Shown in pieces: positions 8,766 to 17,377 of a stretch of DNA of 54,232 bases. This stretch comes from an uncultured Clostridia bacterium. Lineage in GTDB: Bacteria > Bacillota > Clostridia > Oscillospirales > Oscillospiraceae. Below the pieces are notes generated by a model, which was given only the letters and a program-made list of their open reading frames with translations, was not told the origin of the DNA and did no database searches. Both the position numbers and the translations under genes were made by a program. The stretch spans positions 1 to 54,232 of the forward strand of contig CANAZG010000009.1 of assembly GCA_947365965.1 (NCBI GenBank), read 5' to 3'. Numbering within the stretch: position 1 is the stretch's first letter; each line of letters opens with the position of its first letter.

Positions 8766-8816
8766 TAAAAAGTTTTTCTTTTTGCTTCTTTTTCTTTGTT
8801 CACAAAGAAAAAGAAG
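8766..8816 (-). repeat. Dispersed AT-rich palindrome, copy 2
   Basis: Perfect 15-base arms CTTCTTTTTCTTTGT / ACAAAGAAAAAGAAG around TC (8785-8816) with the family tail on the left (TAAAAAGTTTTTCTTTTTG, 8766-8784). It lies seven bases after the purF stop on purF's strand. It belongs to the same GTGAACAAA-loop subtype as the copy at 43216. Confidence 0.8.
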
Positions 8817-8823
8817 AGAAAAA

Positions 8824-10245
8824 TCAATCCTTTCCGGTCCAGCAGTAGGTGCAGATCCTGCTCTTGTCGATGCCGATGGCCTCCAGCAGCCCGTCCAGGG
8901 ACTGGTACCCCAGGGAGCTGAAGCCCATGTCCTCGCAGATGGTCTTCAGCAGGCACTGGCCCCGCTGGGTGGAGCAGTCGGCGTACTCGTCCAGGTGCTC
9001 CTGGCCCTCGTCCCCCTCCAGCCTCTGGACCGTGGCCCGGGCCAGCAGCTCCATGTCGGAGTTGCTGCGGGAGAAGTTGAGGTACTTGCACCCGTACATG
9101 ATGGGGGGACAGGCGGAGCGCATGTGGACCTCCTCGGCGCCGCTGCTGTAGAGGAACTCCACCGTCTCCCGCAGCTGGGTGCCCCGGACGATGGAGTCGT
9201 CCACAAAGAGGAGCTTCTTGCCCTCAATGAGCTCGGGCACGGGGATCTGCTTCATCTTGGCCACCTGGCTGCGGATGTCCTGGCTGGAGGGCATGAAGGA
9301 CCGGGGCCAGGTGGGGGTGTACTTGACAAAGGGGCGCGCGAAGGCCTTGCCGGAGCGGTTGGCAAAGCCGATGGCGTGGGGGATACCGGAATCGGGCACC
9401 CCGGCCACGTACTCCACCTTGGGCAGCTGGCCCCGGGCGATCTCGTCCCGGGCCATGATCTCCCCGTTGCGGTAGCGCATGAGCTCCACGTTCACGCCCT
9501 CGTAGTTGGAGTTGGGATAGCCGTAGTAGGTCCAGAGGAAGGCGCAGATGCGCATCTCCTCCCCCGCCGGGGCCAGCTGCTCCCAGCCCTCGGCGCTCAC
9601 CCGGACGATCTCCCCGGGGCCCAGCTCGTGGTCCGTCTCATAGCCCAGCTTCTGGTAGGCGAAGGACTCGAAGGACACGCAGTACCCCTCCTCCCCCCGG
9701 CCCACCAGCACCGGCAGCCGGCCCAGCTTGTCCCGGGCGGCGATGATGCCCTGGTCCGTGAGCAGGAGGATGGTGGCGGAGCCGTCGATCACCTGCTGGG
9801 CGTAGCGGATGCCCTCCACCAGGGAGTCCCGCTGGTTGATGAGGGCGGCGGTGAGCTCGGTGACGTTGACCTTGCCGGAGCTCATGGCCATGAACTGGAC
9901 GCCGTGGGTGGAGAAGTAGCGCTCCACCAGCTCCTCGGCGTTGTTGATGATGCCCACGGTGGCGATGGCGTAGAGCCCCAGGTGGGAGCGGACCAGCAGG
10001 GGCTGGGGGTCCGTGTCGCTGATGCAGCCCATGCCGCTGCTGCCCCGGAACTTCACCACGTCCTTCTCAAACTTGGTGCGGAAGGGGGTGTTCTCGATGT
10101 TGTGGATCTGGCGCTGGAAGCCGGCCTTGGGGTCGTAAACCGCCATGCCCCCCCGGCGGGTGCCCAGGTGGGAGTGGTAGTCCACGCCGAAGAAGACGTC
10201 CAGAACGCAGTCCCGCTTGGTGACTGCTCCAAAAAAGCCGCCCAA
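8824..10245 (-). CDS. purF: PurF-family amidophosphoribosyltransferase lacking glutaminase catalytic residues
   Basis: Expected to make phosphoribosylamine from PRPP, the first purine step. The 473-residue protein keeps the PRPP loop LLFVDDSIVRGTQLRE (about 345-360) and four cysteines (234, 386, 465, 468) matching the Fe-S ligands of Bacillus-type PurF. But the N-terminus reads MGGFFGA where PurF normally has MCGI/VFG: the nucleophilic Cys is Gly2. The residues aligning with the glutamine-binding Arg (GHVRY, here GCISD) and oxyanion Asn (NGN, here VGI) are also replaced. The start is a TTG at 10245 with GGAAGGAGCAGAGA upstream; no alternative start restores a Cys. It lies 15 bp after purC. 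It may use free ammonia or a partner amidase, or have another role. Confidence 0.85.
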   Translation of the reverse strand: MGGFFGAVTKRDCVLDVFFGVDYHSHLGTRRGGMAVYDPKAGFQRQIHNIENTPFRTKFEKDVVKFRGSSGMGCISDTDPQPLLVRSHLGLYAIATVGIINNAEELVERYFSTHGVQFMAMSSGKVNVTELTAALINQRDSLVEGIRYAQQVIDGSATILLLTDQGIIAARDKLGRLPVLVGRGEEGYCVSFESFAYQKLGYETDHELGPGEIVRVSAEGWEQLAPAGEEMRICAFLWTYYGYPNSNYEGVNVELMRYRNGEIMARDEIARGQLPKVEYVAGVPDSGIPHAIGFANRSGKAFARPFVKYTPTWPRSFMPSSQDIRSQVAKMKQIPVPELIEGKKLLFVDDSIVRGTQLRETVEFLYSSGAEEVHMRSACPPIMYGCKYLNFSRSNSDMELLARATVQRLEGDEGQEHLDEYADCSTQRGQCLLKTICEDMGFSSLGYQSLDGLLEAIGIDKSRICTYCWTGKD

Positions 10246-10260
10246 TCTCTGCTCCTTCCC

Positions 10261-10971
10261 TTACGCGCCGAACACCCGGCGCATCATCTCCTGATAGGCC
10301 TCCTCCACGTTGCCCAGGTCCCGGCGGAAGCGGTCCTTGTCCAGCTTCTCCCCGGTCCGGCTGTCCCAGAAGCGGCAGGTGTCGGGGGAGATCTCGTCGG
10401 CCAGGACGATGGAGCCGTCGCTGAGGCGGCCGAACTCCAGCTTGAAGTCGATGAGCCGCACGCCGCACTCGGCAAAGAAGGCCTTCAATACCTCGTTGAC
10501 CTTCAGGGCCAGGGCGCGGATAACGTCGATTTCCTCCCGGGTGGCCAGCTTCAGGGCCAGGGCGTGGGAGGTGTTGAGCAGGGGGTCGTGGAGGTCGTCG
10601 TTCTTATAGGAGAACTCAAAGGTGGGCTCGTCGAACACAATGCCCTCCTCCACGCCGTAGCGCTTGGCAAAGGAGCCGGCGGAGACGTTGCGGATGATGA
10701 CCTCCAGGGGCACGATCTCCACCTTCTTCACCACCGTCTCCCGGTCGCTGAGCTCCTCCACAAGGTGGGTGGGGACGCCGGCGGCGGCGAGCTTGCCCAT
10801 GAGGAAGTTGCTCATGCGGTTGTTCACCGCGCCCTTGCCCCGGATGGTGCCCTTCTTGGCGCCGTCAAAGGCGGTGGCGTCGTCCTTGTAGGAGACGATC
10901 ACCAGTTCCGGGTCCGTGGTGGCAAAGACCTTCTTGGCCTTGCCCTCGTAGAGCTGGGTTGTCTTTTCCAT
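10261..10971 (-). CDS. purC: SAICAR synthetase
   Basis: Condenses CAIR with aspartate using ATP. The 236-residue protein matches the family in length and in the N-terminal [10 protein letters not shown] and [13 protein letters not shown], the central [37 protein letters not shown] acidic region and [10 protein letters not shown]. The start is ATG 10971 with GGGAGGAAC upstream. It is the second gene of the operon, 72 bp after purE. Confidence 0.97.
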   Translation of the reverse strand: MEKTTQLYEGKAKKVFATTDPELVIVSYKDDATAFDGAKKGTIRGKGAVNNRMSNFLMGKLAAAGVPTHLVEELSDRETVVKKVEIVPLEVIIRNVSAGSFAKRYGVEEGIVFDEPTFEFSYKNDDLHDPLLNTSHALALKLATREEIDVIRALALKVNEVLKAFFAECGVRLIDFKLEFGRLSDGSIVLADEISPDTCRFWDSRTGEKLDKDRFRRDLGNVEEAYQEMMRRVFGA

Positions 10972-11015
10972 AGTGTATAGTTCCTCCCAAACAGATTATC
11001 TAACGGTTCATTGTG

Positions 11016-11041
11016 ATTCTTTTCCTCTCCAGAAAAAGAAG
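11016..11041 (-). repeat. Dispersed AT-rich palindrome, degenerate copy 3
   Basis: ATTCTTTTCCTCTCC and AGAAAAAGAAG form a decayed version of the family palindrome. It sits two bases after the purE stop, and the adjoining GATTACAAAG matches the sequence beside the lepA copy at 17600-17640, so the repeat probably extends to the stop codon. Confidence 0.55.
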
Positions 11042-11043
11042 GA

Positions 11044-11541
11044 TTACAAAGAAGAGAACTCCTCCACAGCCGCAGCGTCGGCGGCCAGGGCCTTCTCCGC
11101 GCCGGCGGCCCGGTGCTCGTCCAGCTTCTGGGCCAGCGCCGGGTCCTCCACGGCCAGGATCTGCACGGCAAGCAAAGCGGCGTTGACGGCTCCGTCGATG
11201 GCAACAGTGGCAACCGGAATCCCGGAGGGCATTTGCACCGTGGACAGGAGGGCGTCAACGCCGTCCAGGGCGTTGGATTTCAGGGGGATGCCGATGACGG
11301 GCAGGGTGGTCTGGGCGGCCAGGGCCCCGGCCAGATGGGCGGCCATGCCGGCGGCGGCGATGAGGGCGCCAAAGCCCTTCTCCCGGGCCTCCCGGGCGAA
11401 CTGGGCGGCCTGGGCGGGGGTGCGGTGGGCGGAGTAGACGTGGACCTCAAAGGGCACGCCGAAGGACCGCAGGGTCTCCGCAGCCTTCCGGACGACGGGC
11501 AGATCGCTGGCGCTGCCCATGATGACGGCGACTTTCTTCAT
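11044..11541 (-). CDS. purE: N5-carboxyaminoimidazole ribonucleotide mutase
   Basis: Converts N5-CAIR to CAIR (class I PurE) or carboxylates AIR (class II). The 165-residue protein shows [14 protein letters not shown], the catalytic VYSAHRTP and [24 protein letters not shown]. It is the first gene of the purine operon, start ATG 11541 behind AAGAGGAGGAGCAGCT. No purK, purD or purL lies in the window, so the class cannot be settled from context. Expression is expected to be controlled by the ZTP riboswitch just upstream. Confidence 0.96.
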   Translation of the reverse strand: MKKVAVIMGSASDLPVVRKAAETLRSFGVPFEVHVYSAHRTPAQAAQFAREAREKGFGALIAAAGMAAHLAGALAAQTTLPVIGIPLKSNALDGVDALLSTVQMPSGIPVATVAIDGAVNAALLAVQILAVEDPALAQKLDEHRAAGAEKALAADAAAVEEFSSL

Positions 11542-11598
11542 AGCTGCTCCTCCTCTTACAGAAATCGCCCTGCGCATCCGGACCCCAAAATGGCAAAA

Positions 11599-11632
11599 GG
11601 ACAGTCCTCCCCCAGTGGGGGTAAGACTGCCC
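11599..11632 (-). terminator. Riboswitch-controlled intrinsic terminator upstream of purE
   Basis: On the minus strand GGGCAGTC and GACTGTCC enclose a CCCCC/GGGGG inner stem, followed by TTTT and then a second ATTTT. The first strand (GGGC) is the 3' end of the ZTP aptamer core, so ligand-bound aptamer and terminator are mutually exclusive: ZTP binding should block termination. Confidence 0.8.
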
Positions 11633-11699
11633 AGACGGCCGGCATGGAGCGCCCCGCCCGTTTCCGCGTGGTGCTCCACAGTTCCGTCAGTAGCGGGCA
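11629..11699 (-). promoter_or_regulatory. ZTP (pfl) riboswitch aptamer
   Basis: Read on the minus strand, the order is CCCGCT, ACTGACGGAAC, TGTGG-AGCA-CCACG hairpin, CGGAAAC, GGGCGGG, a short linker, then GGCCGTCTGGGC. Part by part this matches the known pfl architecture (GACUGGCGAAC, apical hairpin, GGGGAGC, closing stem, then GCCGCCUGGGC). ACGG pairs with CCGT where the reference has GGC/GCC, a compensating change that supports the fold. ZTP accumulates when 10-formyl-THF limits purine synthesis, so an ON switch ahead of this operon fits. Confidence 0.87.
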
Positions 11700-11855
11700 G
11701 GTCTATTGCAGGATTGCAGGGTACGATAAAAAATATACCTTAAGGCTACCATTTTCCCGCCAAAAAGGCAAGGCGAATACTGTATGAATTAACGGCGGCT
11801 TTTTCCGCCCCCTCTATGGAACTTCCATAAATCCGCGAAAATTTCCGCTTTTCCC

Positions 11856-11884
11856 TTGACTTCCAACGGAATTTGTGGGATAGT
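11856..11884 (+). promoter_or_regulatory. Probable carAB promoter
   Basis: TTGACT at 11856-11861, a 17-base spacer, and GATAGT at 11879-11884. Transcription from here gives a leader of about 170 bases containing a small ORF and a terminator before carA. Confidence 0.65.
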
Positions 11885-11924
11885 TTTTCATGAGAAACCA
11901 CAGTTTTGCCGGGAGGTGGTCCTG

Positions 11925-12041
11925 TTGAGAAATACGCTGTGCGCCCCGCGCCAGACGGGGCCCGCCCTCCCGTTCATATGGCTGTTTTCCCGGTGTCGCA
12001 GGCAGGAGCTTCCGTCTGCGGAGGCCGGGCTTTTCTTTTAG
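11925..12041 (+). CDS. Putative carAB leader peptide (38 residues)
   Basis: A TTG start sits seven bases after GGGAGGT, and the frame runs through the whole attenuator, ending with TAG directly at the end of the terminator's T-rich tract. The peptide (starting MRNTLCAPRQTG, ending SAEAGLFF) has no family similarity that I recognise. The arrangement resembles the pyrBI leader of enterobacteria, where a ribosome close behind polymerase disrupts the terminator. CGGGAGG at its ribosome binding site can also pair with CCTCCCG at 11966-11972. Translation is not proven. Confidence 0.5.
   Translation: MRNTLCAPRQTGPALPFIWLFSRCRRQELPSAEAGLFF
11989..12039 (+). terminator. Attenuator terminator in the carAB leader
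   Basis: Outer arms CCCGG (11989-11993) and CCGGG (12025-12029) enclose a second stem, CGCAGGC with GTCTGCG, and are followed by CTTTTCTTTT. It lies inside the leader ORF, 22 bases before the carA start, so it must be read through for carAB expression. Confidence 0.75.
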
Positions 12042-12060
12042 AAGGGAGGATGCGCGCATT

Positions 12061-13158
12061 ATGCTTAGAAGCTACGACTGCAAGATTGTGCTGTCCGACG
12101 GCAGCGAGTACCCGGGCTGCCGCTTCGGCGCCAGAACGGACCGGGTGTGCGAGATCGTGTTCAACACCTCCATGGTGGGCTATCAGGAGATCGTCTCCGA
12201 TCCGTCCTACACCGGTCAGCTGGTGGTGATGACCTACCCTATCATCGGCAACTACGGCGTCACGGACGAGGACTTTGAGACCAAGATCCCCACCATCGGC
12301 GGTCTGGTGGTCCGGGAGTACAACGACATCCCCAGCAACTTCCGCTACACCAAGACCCTCTCCGAGATCCTGGAGGACTACGGCGTCCCCGCCATCGAGG
12401 GGGTGGACACCCGGAAGCTCACCCGCTCCATCCGGGACCACGGCAGCCGCAAGGCCCTGCTGACGGACATCGGCGTCCCCACCGCCCAGGCGGTGGAGCG
12501 GCTCAACGCCGAGGAGCTGCACCGGGACCAGGTGGCCCAGGTCAGCTGCAAGAAGCGCTGGTACGCCCGCACCTCCAACCACCGCTTCAGCGTGGTGGCG
12601 GTGGACTGCGGCATCAAGCTCAACATTGTCCGCTCCCTGAACGCCCGGGGCTGCAACGTCACCGTGGTGCCCTACGACACCCCCTGGGAGGTCATCTCGG
12701 ACATGGAGCCGGACGGGGTCTTCCTCTCCAACGGACCCGGGGACCCGGAGGACGTGAAGCCGGTGATTGAGCTGGTGCGCGCGCTGCGGGGGACGGTGCC
12801 CATCTTCGGCATCTGCCTGGGCCACCAGATGATCGCCCTGGCCTGCGGCGGCAGGACCTACAAGCTGAAGTTCGGCCACCGGGGGGGCAACCACCCGGTG
12901 AAGGACCTCTCCACCGGCCGGCTGGAGATCACCAGCCAGAACCACTCCTACGCCGTGGACGGGGACTCCCTGGCCGGCACGGGCCTGGAGGTCACCCACG
13001 TCAACCTGCTGGACAACACGGTGGAGGGCCTGGCCTGTCCGGAGGACCGGATCTTCTCCGTCCAGTACCACCCGGAGAGCGCGCCGGGGCCCCAGGACAG
13101 CGGCTATCTCTTTGACCGGTTTATCGCCATGATGGAGGAGGGAAAGCGCCATGCCTAA
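12061..13158 (+). CDS. carA: Carbamoyl phosphate synthase, small (glutaminase) subunit
   Basis: Hydrolyses glutamine and passes ammonia to CarB. The 365-residue protein has the N-terminal CPSase domain and a class I glutaminase domain with intact nucleophile Cys252 (FGICLGHQM) and His337/Glu339 (YHPES). The ATG at 12061 is preceded by GAAGGGAGG; a closer out-of-frame ATG is ignored. It overlaps carB by eight bases. The product feeds pyrimidine and arginine synthesis. Control is expected from the leader attenuator. Confidence 0.97.
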   Translation: MLRSYDCKIVLSDGSEYPGCRFGARTDRVCEIVFNTSMVGYQEIVSDPSYTGQLVVMTYPIIGNYGVTDEDFETKIPTIGGLVVREYNDIPSNFRYTKTLSEILEDYGVPAIEGVDTRKLTRSIRDHGSRKALLTDIGVPTAQAVERLNAEELHRDQVAQVSCKKRWYARTSNHRFSVVAVDCGIKLNIVRSLNARGCNVTVVPYDTPWEVISDMEPDGVFLSNGPGDPEDVKPVIELVRALRGTVPIFGICLGHQMIALACGGRTYKLKFGHRGGNHPVKDLSTGRLEITSQNHSYAVDGDSLAGTGLEVTHVNLLDNTVEGLACPEDRIFSVQYHPESAPGPQDSGYLFDRFIAMMEEGKRHA

Positions 13159-16100
13159 GCGGACAGATTTGAAGAAGATTCTGGTCATCGGCTCCGGTCC
13201 CATTGTCATCGGACAGGCCGCCGAGTTTGACTACGCCGGCACCCAGGCCTGCCTGGCCCTCCGGGAGGAGGGGTACGAGGTGGTGCTGGCCAACTCCAAC
13301 CCCGCCACCATCATGACCGACACCACCATTGCCGACAAGGTGTACATGGAGCCCCTGACGGCGGAGTATCTGGCCAAGATCCTCCGCTTCGAGCGGCCTG
13401 ACGCCATCGTGCCCGGCATCGGCGGCCAGACGGGGCTCAATCTGGCCATGGAGCTCAAGCGCCAGGGCATTCTGGACGAGTGCGGCGTGGAGCTGCTGGG
13501 CACCAGCTATGAGAGCATCCGGCGGGCCGAGGACCGGGAGGAGTTCAAGGAGCTCTGCCTGGGCCTGGGGGAGCCGGTGGTGCCCTCCCGGATCACCCAC
13601 TCCGCCGATGAGGCCGCGGCGGCGGCCGGGGAGATCGGCTACCCGGTGATCCTCCGCCCCGCCTTCACCCTGGGGGGCACCGGCGGCGGCTTTGCCGGGG
13701 ACGAGGCGGAGCTGCGGCAGATGATGAAGAACGCCCTGGAGCTCTCCCCGGTCCGCCAGGTGCTCATCGAGAAGAGCATCAAGGGCTACAAGGAGATCGA
13801 GTATGAGGTGATGCGGGACGCCAACGACACCGCCATCACCATCTGCAACATGGAGAACATTGATCCCGTGGGCATTCACACCGGGGACTCCATCGTGGTG
13901 GCCCCCAGCCAGACCCTCACCAACAAGGAGTACCACCTGCTGCGGGACAGCGCCCTCCGGCTCATCCGGGCCTTGCAGATCGAGGGGGGCTGCAACGTCC
14001 AGTTCGCCCTGGACCCCCAGTCCTTCCAGTACTACGTCATTGAGGTCAACCCCCGGGTGTCCCGGTCCTCGGCTCTGGCCAGCAAGGCCAGCGGCTACCC
14101 CATCGCCCGGGTGTCCGCCAAGATCGCCGTTGGCCTGCGCCTGGACGAGATCCGCATCGCCAACACCCCGGCCTGCTTCGAGCCGGCCCTGGACTACGTG
14201 GTCACCAAGATGCCCCGGTTCCCCTTTGACAAGTTTGGCTCCGCCAGCAATGTCTTATCCACCCAGATGAAGGCCACCGGCGAGGTGATGGCCATCGGCC
14301 GCACCCTTCAGGAGAGCATCCTCAAGGCGGTGCGGTCCCTGGAGGCCGGGGTGGGCCACATCTATATGGAGAAGTTCAACGACTACACGGACAAGCAGCT
14401 GCTGGACTATATCCGCCTGGGCACCGACGATCGGATCTTCGCCATTGCGGAGCTCATGAGCCGCCGCACGGACCTGGGCCAGATCGCCACGGCCACCCAG
14501 ATTGACATGCTCTTTCTGGACAAGATCAGCAACATCGTCCGCTACGAGCAGGAGCTCAAGCAGCGGCCCTGGGACCCGGAGATGCTCCGCAAGGCCAAGC
14601 GGAGAGGCTTCTCCGACAAGGCCATTGCGTGGCTGTGGAATTGCACGGAGCGGGAGGTCTTTGATAAGCGCAGGGAGCTGGGCCTGTTCCCGGTGTACAA
14701 GATGATCGACACCTGCGCCAGCGAATTTGAGAGCTACATCCCCTACTTCTACTCCACCTATGAGGACGAGAACGAGTCCGTGGTCTCCCCCCACAAGAAG
14801 ATCATCGTCCTGGGCTCCGGCCCCATCCGCATCGGCCAGGGGGTGGAGTTCGACTACTCCACCGTCCACGCCGTGCAGACCATCAAGCAGAGCGGCTACG
14901 ACGCCATTATCATTAACAACAATCCGGAGACCGTGTCCACCGACTACACCTGCTCGGACAAGCTCTACTTCGAGCCCCTGACGGTGGAGGACGTGATGAA
15001 CGTGGTGGAGCTGGAGAAGCCGGAGGGGGTCATCGCCTCCCTGGGAGGCCAGACGGCCATCAATCTGGCCCAGCCCCTCCGGGACCACGGGGTCAGAATC
15101 ATCGGCACGGACTGCGACGCCATCGAGCGGGCCGAGGACCGGAAGGTGTTTGAGCAAGTCCTCCACCAGCTGAACATCCCCCAGCCCCGGGGGCAGGCGG
15201 TGACCAACCTGGAGGACGGGGTCCGGGCGGCGGCGGAGATCGGCTACCCGGTGCTGGTGCGGCCCAGCTTCGTGCTGGGGGGCCGGGCCATGGAGATCGT
15301 GGCCGGGGAGGAGATGCTGCGCCGGTATTTGAAGACCGCCGTGGAGGTGGACGCGGACAAGCCCGTGCTGGTGGACAAGTACATCGTGGGCAAGGAGGTG
15401 GAGGTGGACGCCATCTGCGACGGCACGGACGTGTTCGTGCCGGGCATCATGGAGCTGGTGGAGCGCACCGGCGTCCACTCCGGGGACTCGGTGAGCGTGT
15501 ATCCCACCTTCTCCATCTCCCAGGCGGTGAAGGACACCATTCTGGACTACACCCGGCGGCTGGGCCTGGGCATCGGCATCGTGGGGCTGTACAACATCCA
15601 GTTTATCGTGGACCGGCAGGAGAAGGTATATATTATCGAGGTCAATCCCCGCTCCTCCCGGACCGTGCCCTTCCTCTCCAAGGCCACCGGCTACTCCCTG
15701 GCGGACATCGCCACCAAGGTGATTCTGGGGGAGAGCCTGCGCAGCCAGGGCTTTGACCGGCTCTACCCGGAGGAGAAGAAGCGGTGGTACTGCAAGGTGC
15801 CCGTGTTCTCCTTCAGCAAGCTCAGCGGCCTGGACGCCTATCTGTCCCCGGAGATGAAGTCCACCGGCGAGGCCATCGGCTACGACGACCGGCTGCCCTA
15901 CGCCCTCTACAAGGCCATGCAGGCCGCAGGGATGCGCCTTCAGGACCACGGCACGGTGCTGCTGAGCATCTGCCAGGAGGATCTGGAGGAGGCCCTGGGG
16001 CTGGTGCGGCGGTTCTACCGGCTGGGCTTCAACATCGAGGCCACCACCGGCACGGCCCGGTATCTCAAGGAGAACGGCATCCGCACCCGGGTGAAGCAGG

Positions 16101-16330
16101 ACTACACCGAGGACCCGGCGGACATCACCGAGAGCCTGCGCAGCGGCAAGGTGGCCTATCTCATCAACACCCGGAACCCCAACTCCGTCCAGCACGTGAC
16201 GGCGGGCCGTGAGATGCGGCGGCTGGCCATTGAGAACAACGTCACAACCTTCACGTCCCTGGACACCGTCCGGGCCCTGGTGGACGTGCTGGAGGCCATC
16301 TCCAGCAGGATCTCCACCATTGACGCGTGA
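13151..16330 (+). CDS. carB: Carbamoyl phosphate synthase, large subunit
   Basis: Makes carbamoyl phosphate from bicarbonate, ammonia and two ATP. The full-length 1059-residue protein contains two homologous ATP-grasp halves: the first opens [21 protein letters not shown], the second [21 protein letters not shown] near residue 548, and a C-terminal MGS-like allosteric domain covers the last ~130 residues. The start overlaps the carA stop, so translation is coupled. It is followed by a dispersed palindrome and a strong hairpin. Confidence 0.98.
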   Translation: MPKRTDLKKILVIGSGPIVIGQAAEFDYAGTQACLALREEGYEVVLANSNPATIMTDTTIADKVYMEPLTAEYLAKILRFERPDAIVPGIGGQTGLNLAMELKRQGILDECGVELLGTSYESIRRAEDREEFKELCLGLGEPVVPSRITHSADEAAAAAGEIGYPVILRPAFTLGGTGGGFAGDEAELRQMMKNALELSPVRQVLIEKSIKGYKEIEYEVMRDANDTAITICNMENIDPVGIHTGDSIVVAPSQTLTNKEYHLLRDSALRLIRALQIEGGCNVQFALDPQSFQYYVIEVNPRVSRSSALASKASGYPIARVSAKIAVGLRLDEIRIANTPACFEPALDYVVTKMPRFPFDKFGSASNVLSTQMKATGEVMAIGRTLQESILKAVRSLEAGVGHIYMEKFNDYTDKQLLDYIRLGTDDRIFAIAELMSRRTDLGQIATATQIDMLFLDKISNIVRYEQELKQRPWDPEMLRKAKRRGFSDKAIAWLWNCTEREVFDKRRELGLFPVYKMIDTCASEFESYIPYFYSTYEDENESVVSPHKKIIVLGSGPIRIGQGVEFDYSTVHAVQTIKQSGYDAIIINNNPETVSTDYTCSDKLYFEPLTVEDVMNVVELEKPEGVIASLGGQTAINLAQPLRDHGVRIIGTDCDAIERAEDRKVFEQVLHQLNIPQPRGQAVTNLEDGVRAAAEIGYPVLVRPSFVLGGRAMEIVAGEEMLRRYLKTAVEVDADKPVLVDKYIVGKEVEVDAICDGTDVFVPGIMELVERTGVHSGDSVSVYPTFSISQAVKDTILDYTRRLGLGIGIVGLYNIQFIVDRQEKVYIIEVNPRSSRTVPFLSKATGYSLADIATKVILGESLRSQGFDRLYPEEKKRWYCKVPVFSFSKLSGLDAYLSPEMKSTGEAIGYDDRLPYALYKAMQAAGMRLQDHGTVLLSICQEDLEEALGLVRRFYRLGFNIEATTGTARYLKENGIRTRVKQDYTEDPADITESLRSGKVAYLINTRNPNSVQHVTAGREMRRLAIENNVTTFTSLDTVRALVDVLEAISSRISTIDA

Positions 16331-16342
16331 GTTTTTGTCATC

Positions 16343-16382
16343 ATTCTTTTTCTTTCAAGAAAAAGAATCAAAAAGAACTTTA
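16343..16382 (+). repeat. Dispersed AT-rich palindrome, copy 4
   Basis: ATTCTTTTTCTTTCAAGAAAAAGAAT at 16343-16368 is a near-perfect palindrome, followed by the CAAAAAGAACTTTA tail. It lies 12 bases after the carB stop, in the sense orientation relative to carB. Confidence 0.85.
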
Positions 16383-16391
16383 GAGAGAATG

Positions 16392-16436
16392 AACCAACTG
16401 CCGGCGGTCTATCGTCAGACCGCCGGCAGTTGGCTG
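16392..16436. repeat. Hairpin repeat flanking the DHFR-like gene, left copy
   Basis: A 17-bp perfect inverted repeat CCAACTGCCGGCGGTCT with loop ATCGTC. The same 45-base sequence, with one change, recurs at 17002-17046. It may end carAB transcripts, although no T-run follows. Confidence 0.8.
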
Positions 16437-16464
16437 CTATATCTTTTCGCAGAGGAGAGCAATT

Positions 16465-17001
16465 ATGGACAATAAGCTGATTTTATATATTGCCATGTCT
16501 CTGGACGGATACATTGCCGAAAAGGACGGAAGCATCCGGTTTTTGGACGAGACCCCGGGGCCTTCGCCGGACCTTGGCTACGAGAGCTTTTATGAATCTG
16601 TTCAGGCAATCATACTGGGCGGGAAGACCTACCGCCAGGTCAAAAACGAGCTTTCGCCGGATCAATGGCCCTATGAGGGCACGCCCTGCTACGTCTGCAC
16701 ACGCCAGCAGCTCCCCCAGGACCCCAATGTCCGGTTCACCTCCCTGCCGCCGGGGCGGCAGCTTCTCCAGATGGTCTCCCGGGAGAGCCCCGGAGATATC
16801 TGGCTCATGGGAGGCGGGGAGATCGTGGGGGGCTTTATGCGTGAGAATCTGATTGATACGTATTATATTTACGTCATGCCCACCGTCCTCGGAGAAGGCA
16901 TTCCGCTGTTCCCCGCAGGATTTCCGAAAGCGGATCTCACGTTGGAGAGCTGCCAGAAGATCGGGGAGATTGTTGAGCTCGTCTACCGGAAGCGCGTATA
17001 A
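16465..17001 (+). CDS. Dihydrofolate reductase / RibD C-terminal family protein
   Basis: A 178-residue protein starting LILYIAMSLDGYIAEKDGS, the typical opening of the DHFR-like RibD-C family, with LGGKTYRQV and the nucleotide-site WLMGGGEIVGGFM. Such stand-alone proteins are NADPH-dependent reductases of mostly unknown substrate, and some members replace classical DHFR. The start at 16465 follows GAGGAGAGCAATT. The gene sits alone between two copies of the same hairpin, which suggests arrival or duplication as a unit. Confidence 0.85.
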   Translation: MDNKLILYIAMSLDGYIAEKDGSIRFLDETPGPSPDLGYESFYESVQAIILGGKTYRQVKNELSPDQWPYEGTPCYVCTRQQLPQDPNVRFTSLPPGRQLLQMVSRESPGDIWLMGGGEIVGGFMRENLIDTYYIYVMPTVLGEGIPLFPAGFPKADLTLESCQKIGEIVELVYRKRV

Positions 17002-17046
17002 AACCAACTGCCGGCGGTCTATCGTCAGACCGCCGGCAGCTGGCTG
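17002..17046. repeat. Hairpin repeat flanking the DHFR-like gene, right copy
   Basis: It matches 16392-16436 except for one base, which makes a single mismatch in the stem. It begins one base after the DHFR-like stop, so it is a likely 3' end for that transcript. Confidence 0.8.
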
Positions 17047-17090
17047 GATTCTATCATTCTCCAGCTTGATAAAAATAAAGGATAAGATAC

Positions 17091-17162
17091 AGGATAATTT
17101 TACATTTTATTGCTTTGCTTAAATTTTCTCATATATATTATCCTTATATTTTAGATTATAAT
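17091..17162 (+). promoter_or_regulatory. AT-rich promoter region with inverted half-sites before the small RHH-like gene
   Basis: A TATAAT box at 17157-17162 stands 21 bases before the ATG; no good -35 is seen. AGGATAAT near 17091 and ATTATCCT near 17137 are inverted copies that could be an operator for the small DNA-binding-like protein downstream. Confidence 0.4.
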
Positions 17163-17182
17163 GGTCTTGCGAGGTGATAGAC

Positions 17183-17359
17183 ATGTCGTTTGTACTGAAG
17201 AAGACCAAAAAGAAGGTAGAAGCAGGATTTAAGACCATCTATCTTCGCCAAAACCTGATTGACGCATTGGAGAAAATCGCCGTAGAAAACGACACCAGTT
17301 TTAACAATGTGGTAGTAAGTATGATCGAGTTTTGCCTTGAGGATGAAGAAGCGCAGTGA
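17183..17359 (+). CDS. Small ribbon-helix-helix-like protein (58 residues)
   Basis: Starts MSFVLKKTKKKVEAG, followed by FKTIYLRQNLIDALEKIAVENDTSFN in two pieces, a beta-strand then two helices as in Arc/MetJ/CopG DNA-binding proteins, and an acidic tail ending EDEEAQ. The ATG at 17183 has GAGGTG six bases upstream; a GTG three codons earlier is less likely. It lies in an AT-rich pocket between carB and lepA, next to another tiny gene, and both resemble accessory genes of mobile elements. Function is unproven. Confidence 0.6.
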   Translation: MSFVLKKTKKKVEAGFKTIYLRQNLIDALEKIAVENDTSFNNVVVSMIEFCLEDEEAQ

Positions 17360-17377
17360 TGCAGGCGAGGTGAGGAT

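Noticed and set aside
10220..10260. A frameshift hiding the N-terminal Cys of PurF
   Set aside because: The frame is clean to a TTG with a well-placed ribosome binding site, and no overlapping frame gives an MCG start. Other glutaminase residues are also lost, so a single error would not explain the protein.
8782..10980. A 732-codon plus-strand frame opposite purF and purC
   Set aside because: Antisense shadow of conserved purine genes, with His/Val/Gly-rich low-complexity translation and no family similarity.
11542..11830. Purine (guanine/adenine) riboswitch upstream of purE
   Set aside because: The conserved purine-riboswitch loops and junction are absent. The sequence instead matches the ZTP/pfl architecture.
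11885..12060. PyrR-binding attenuator before carA
   Set aside because: I could not find the conserved PyrR recognition loop. The nested leader ORF and terminator explain the region better.
14255..16195. A 646-codon minus-strand frame inside carB
   Set aside because: Shadow of the second half of carB; it has no ribosome binding site and no domain.
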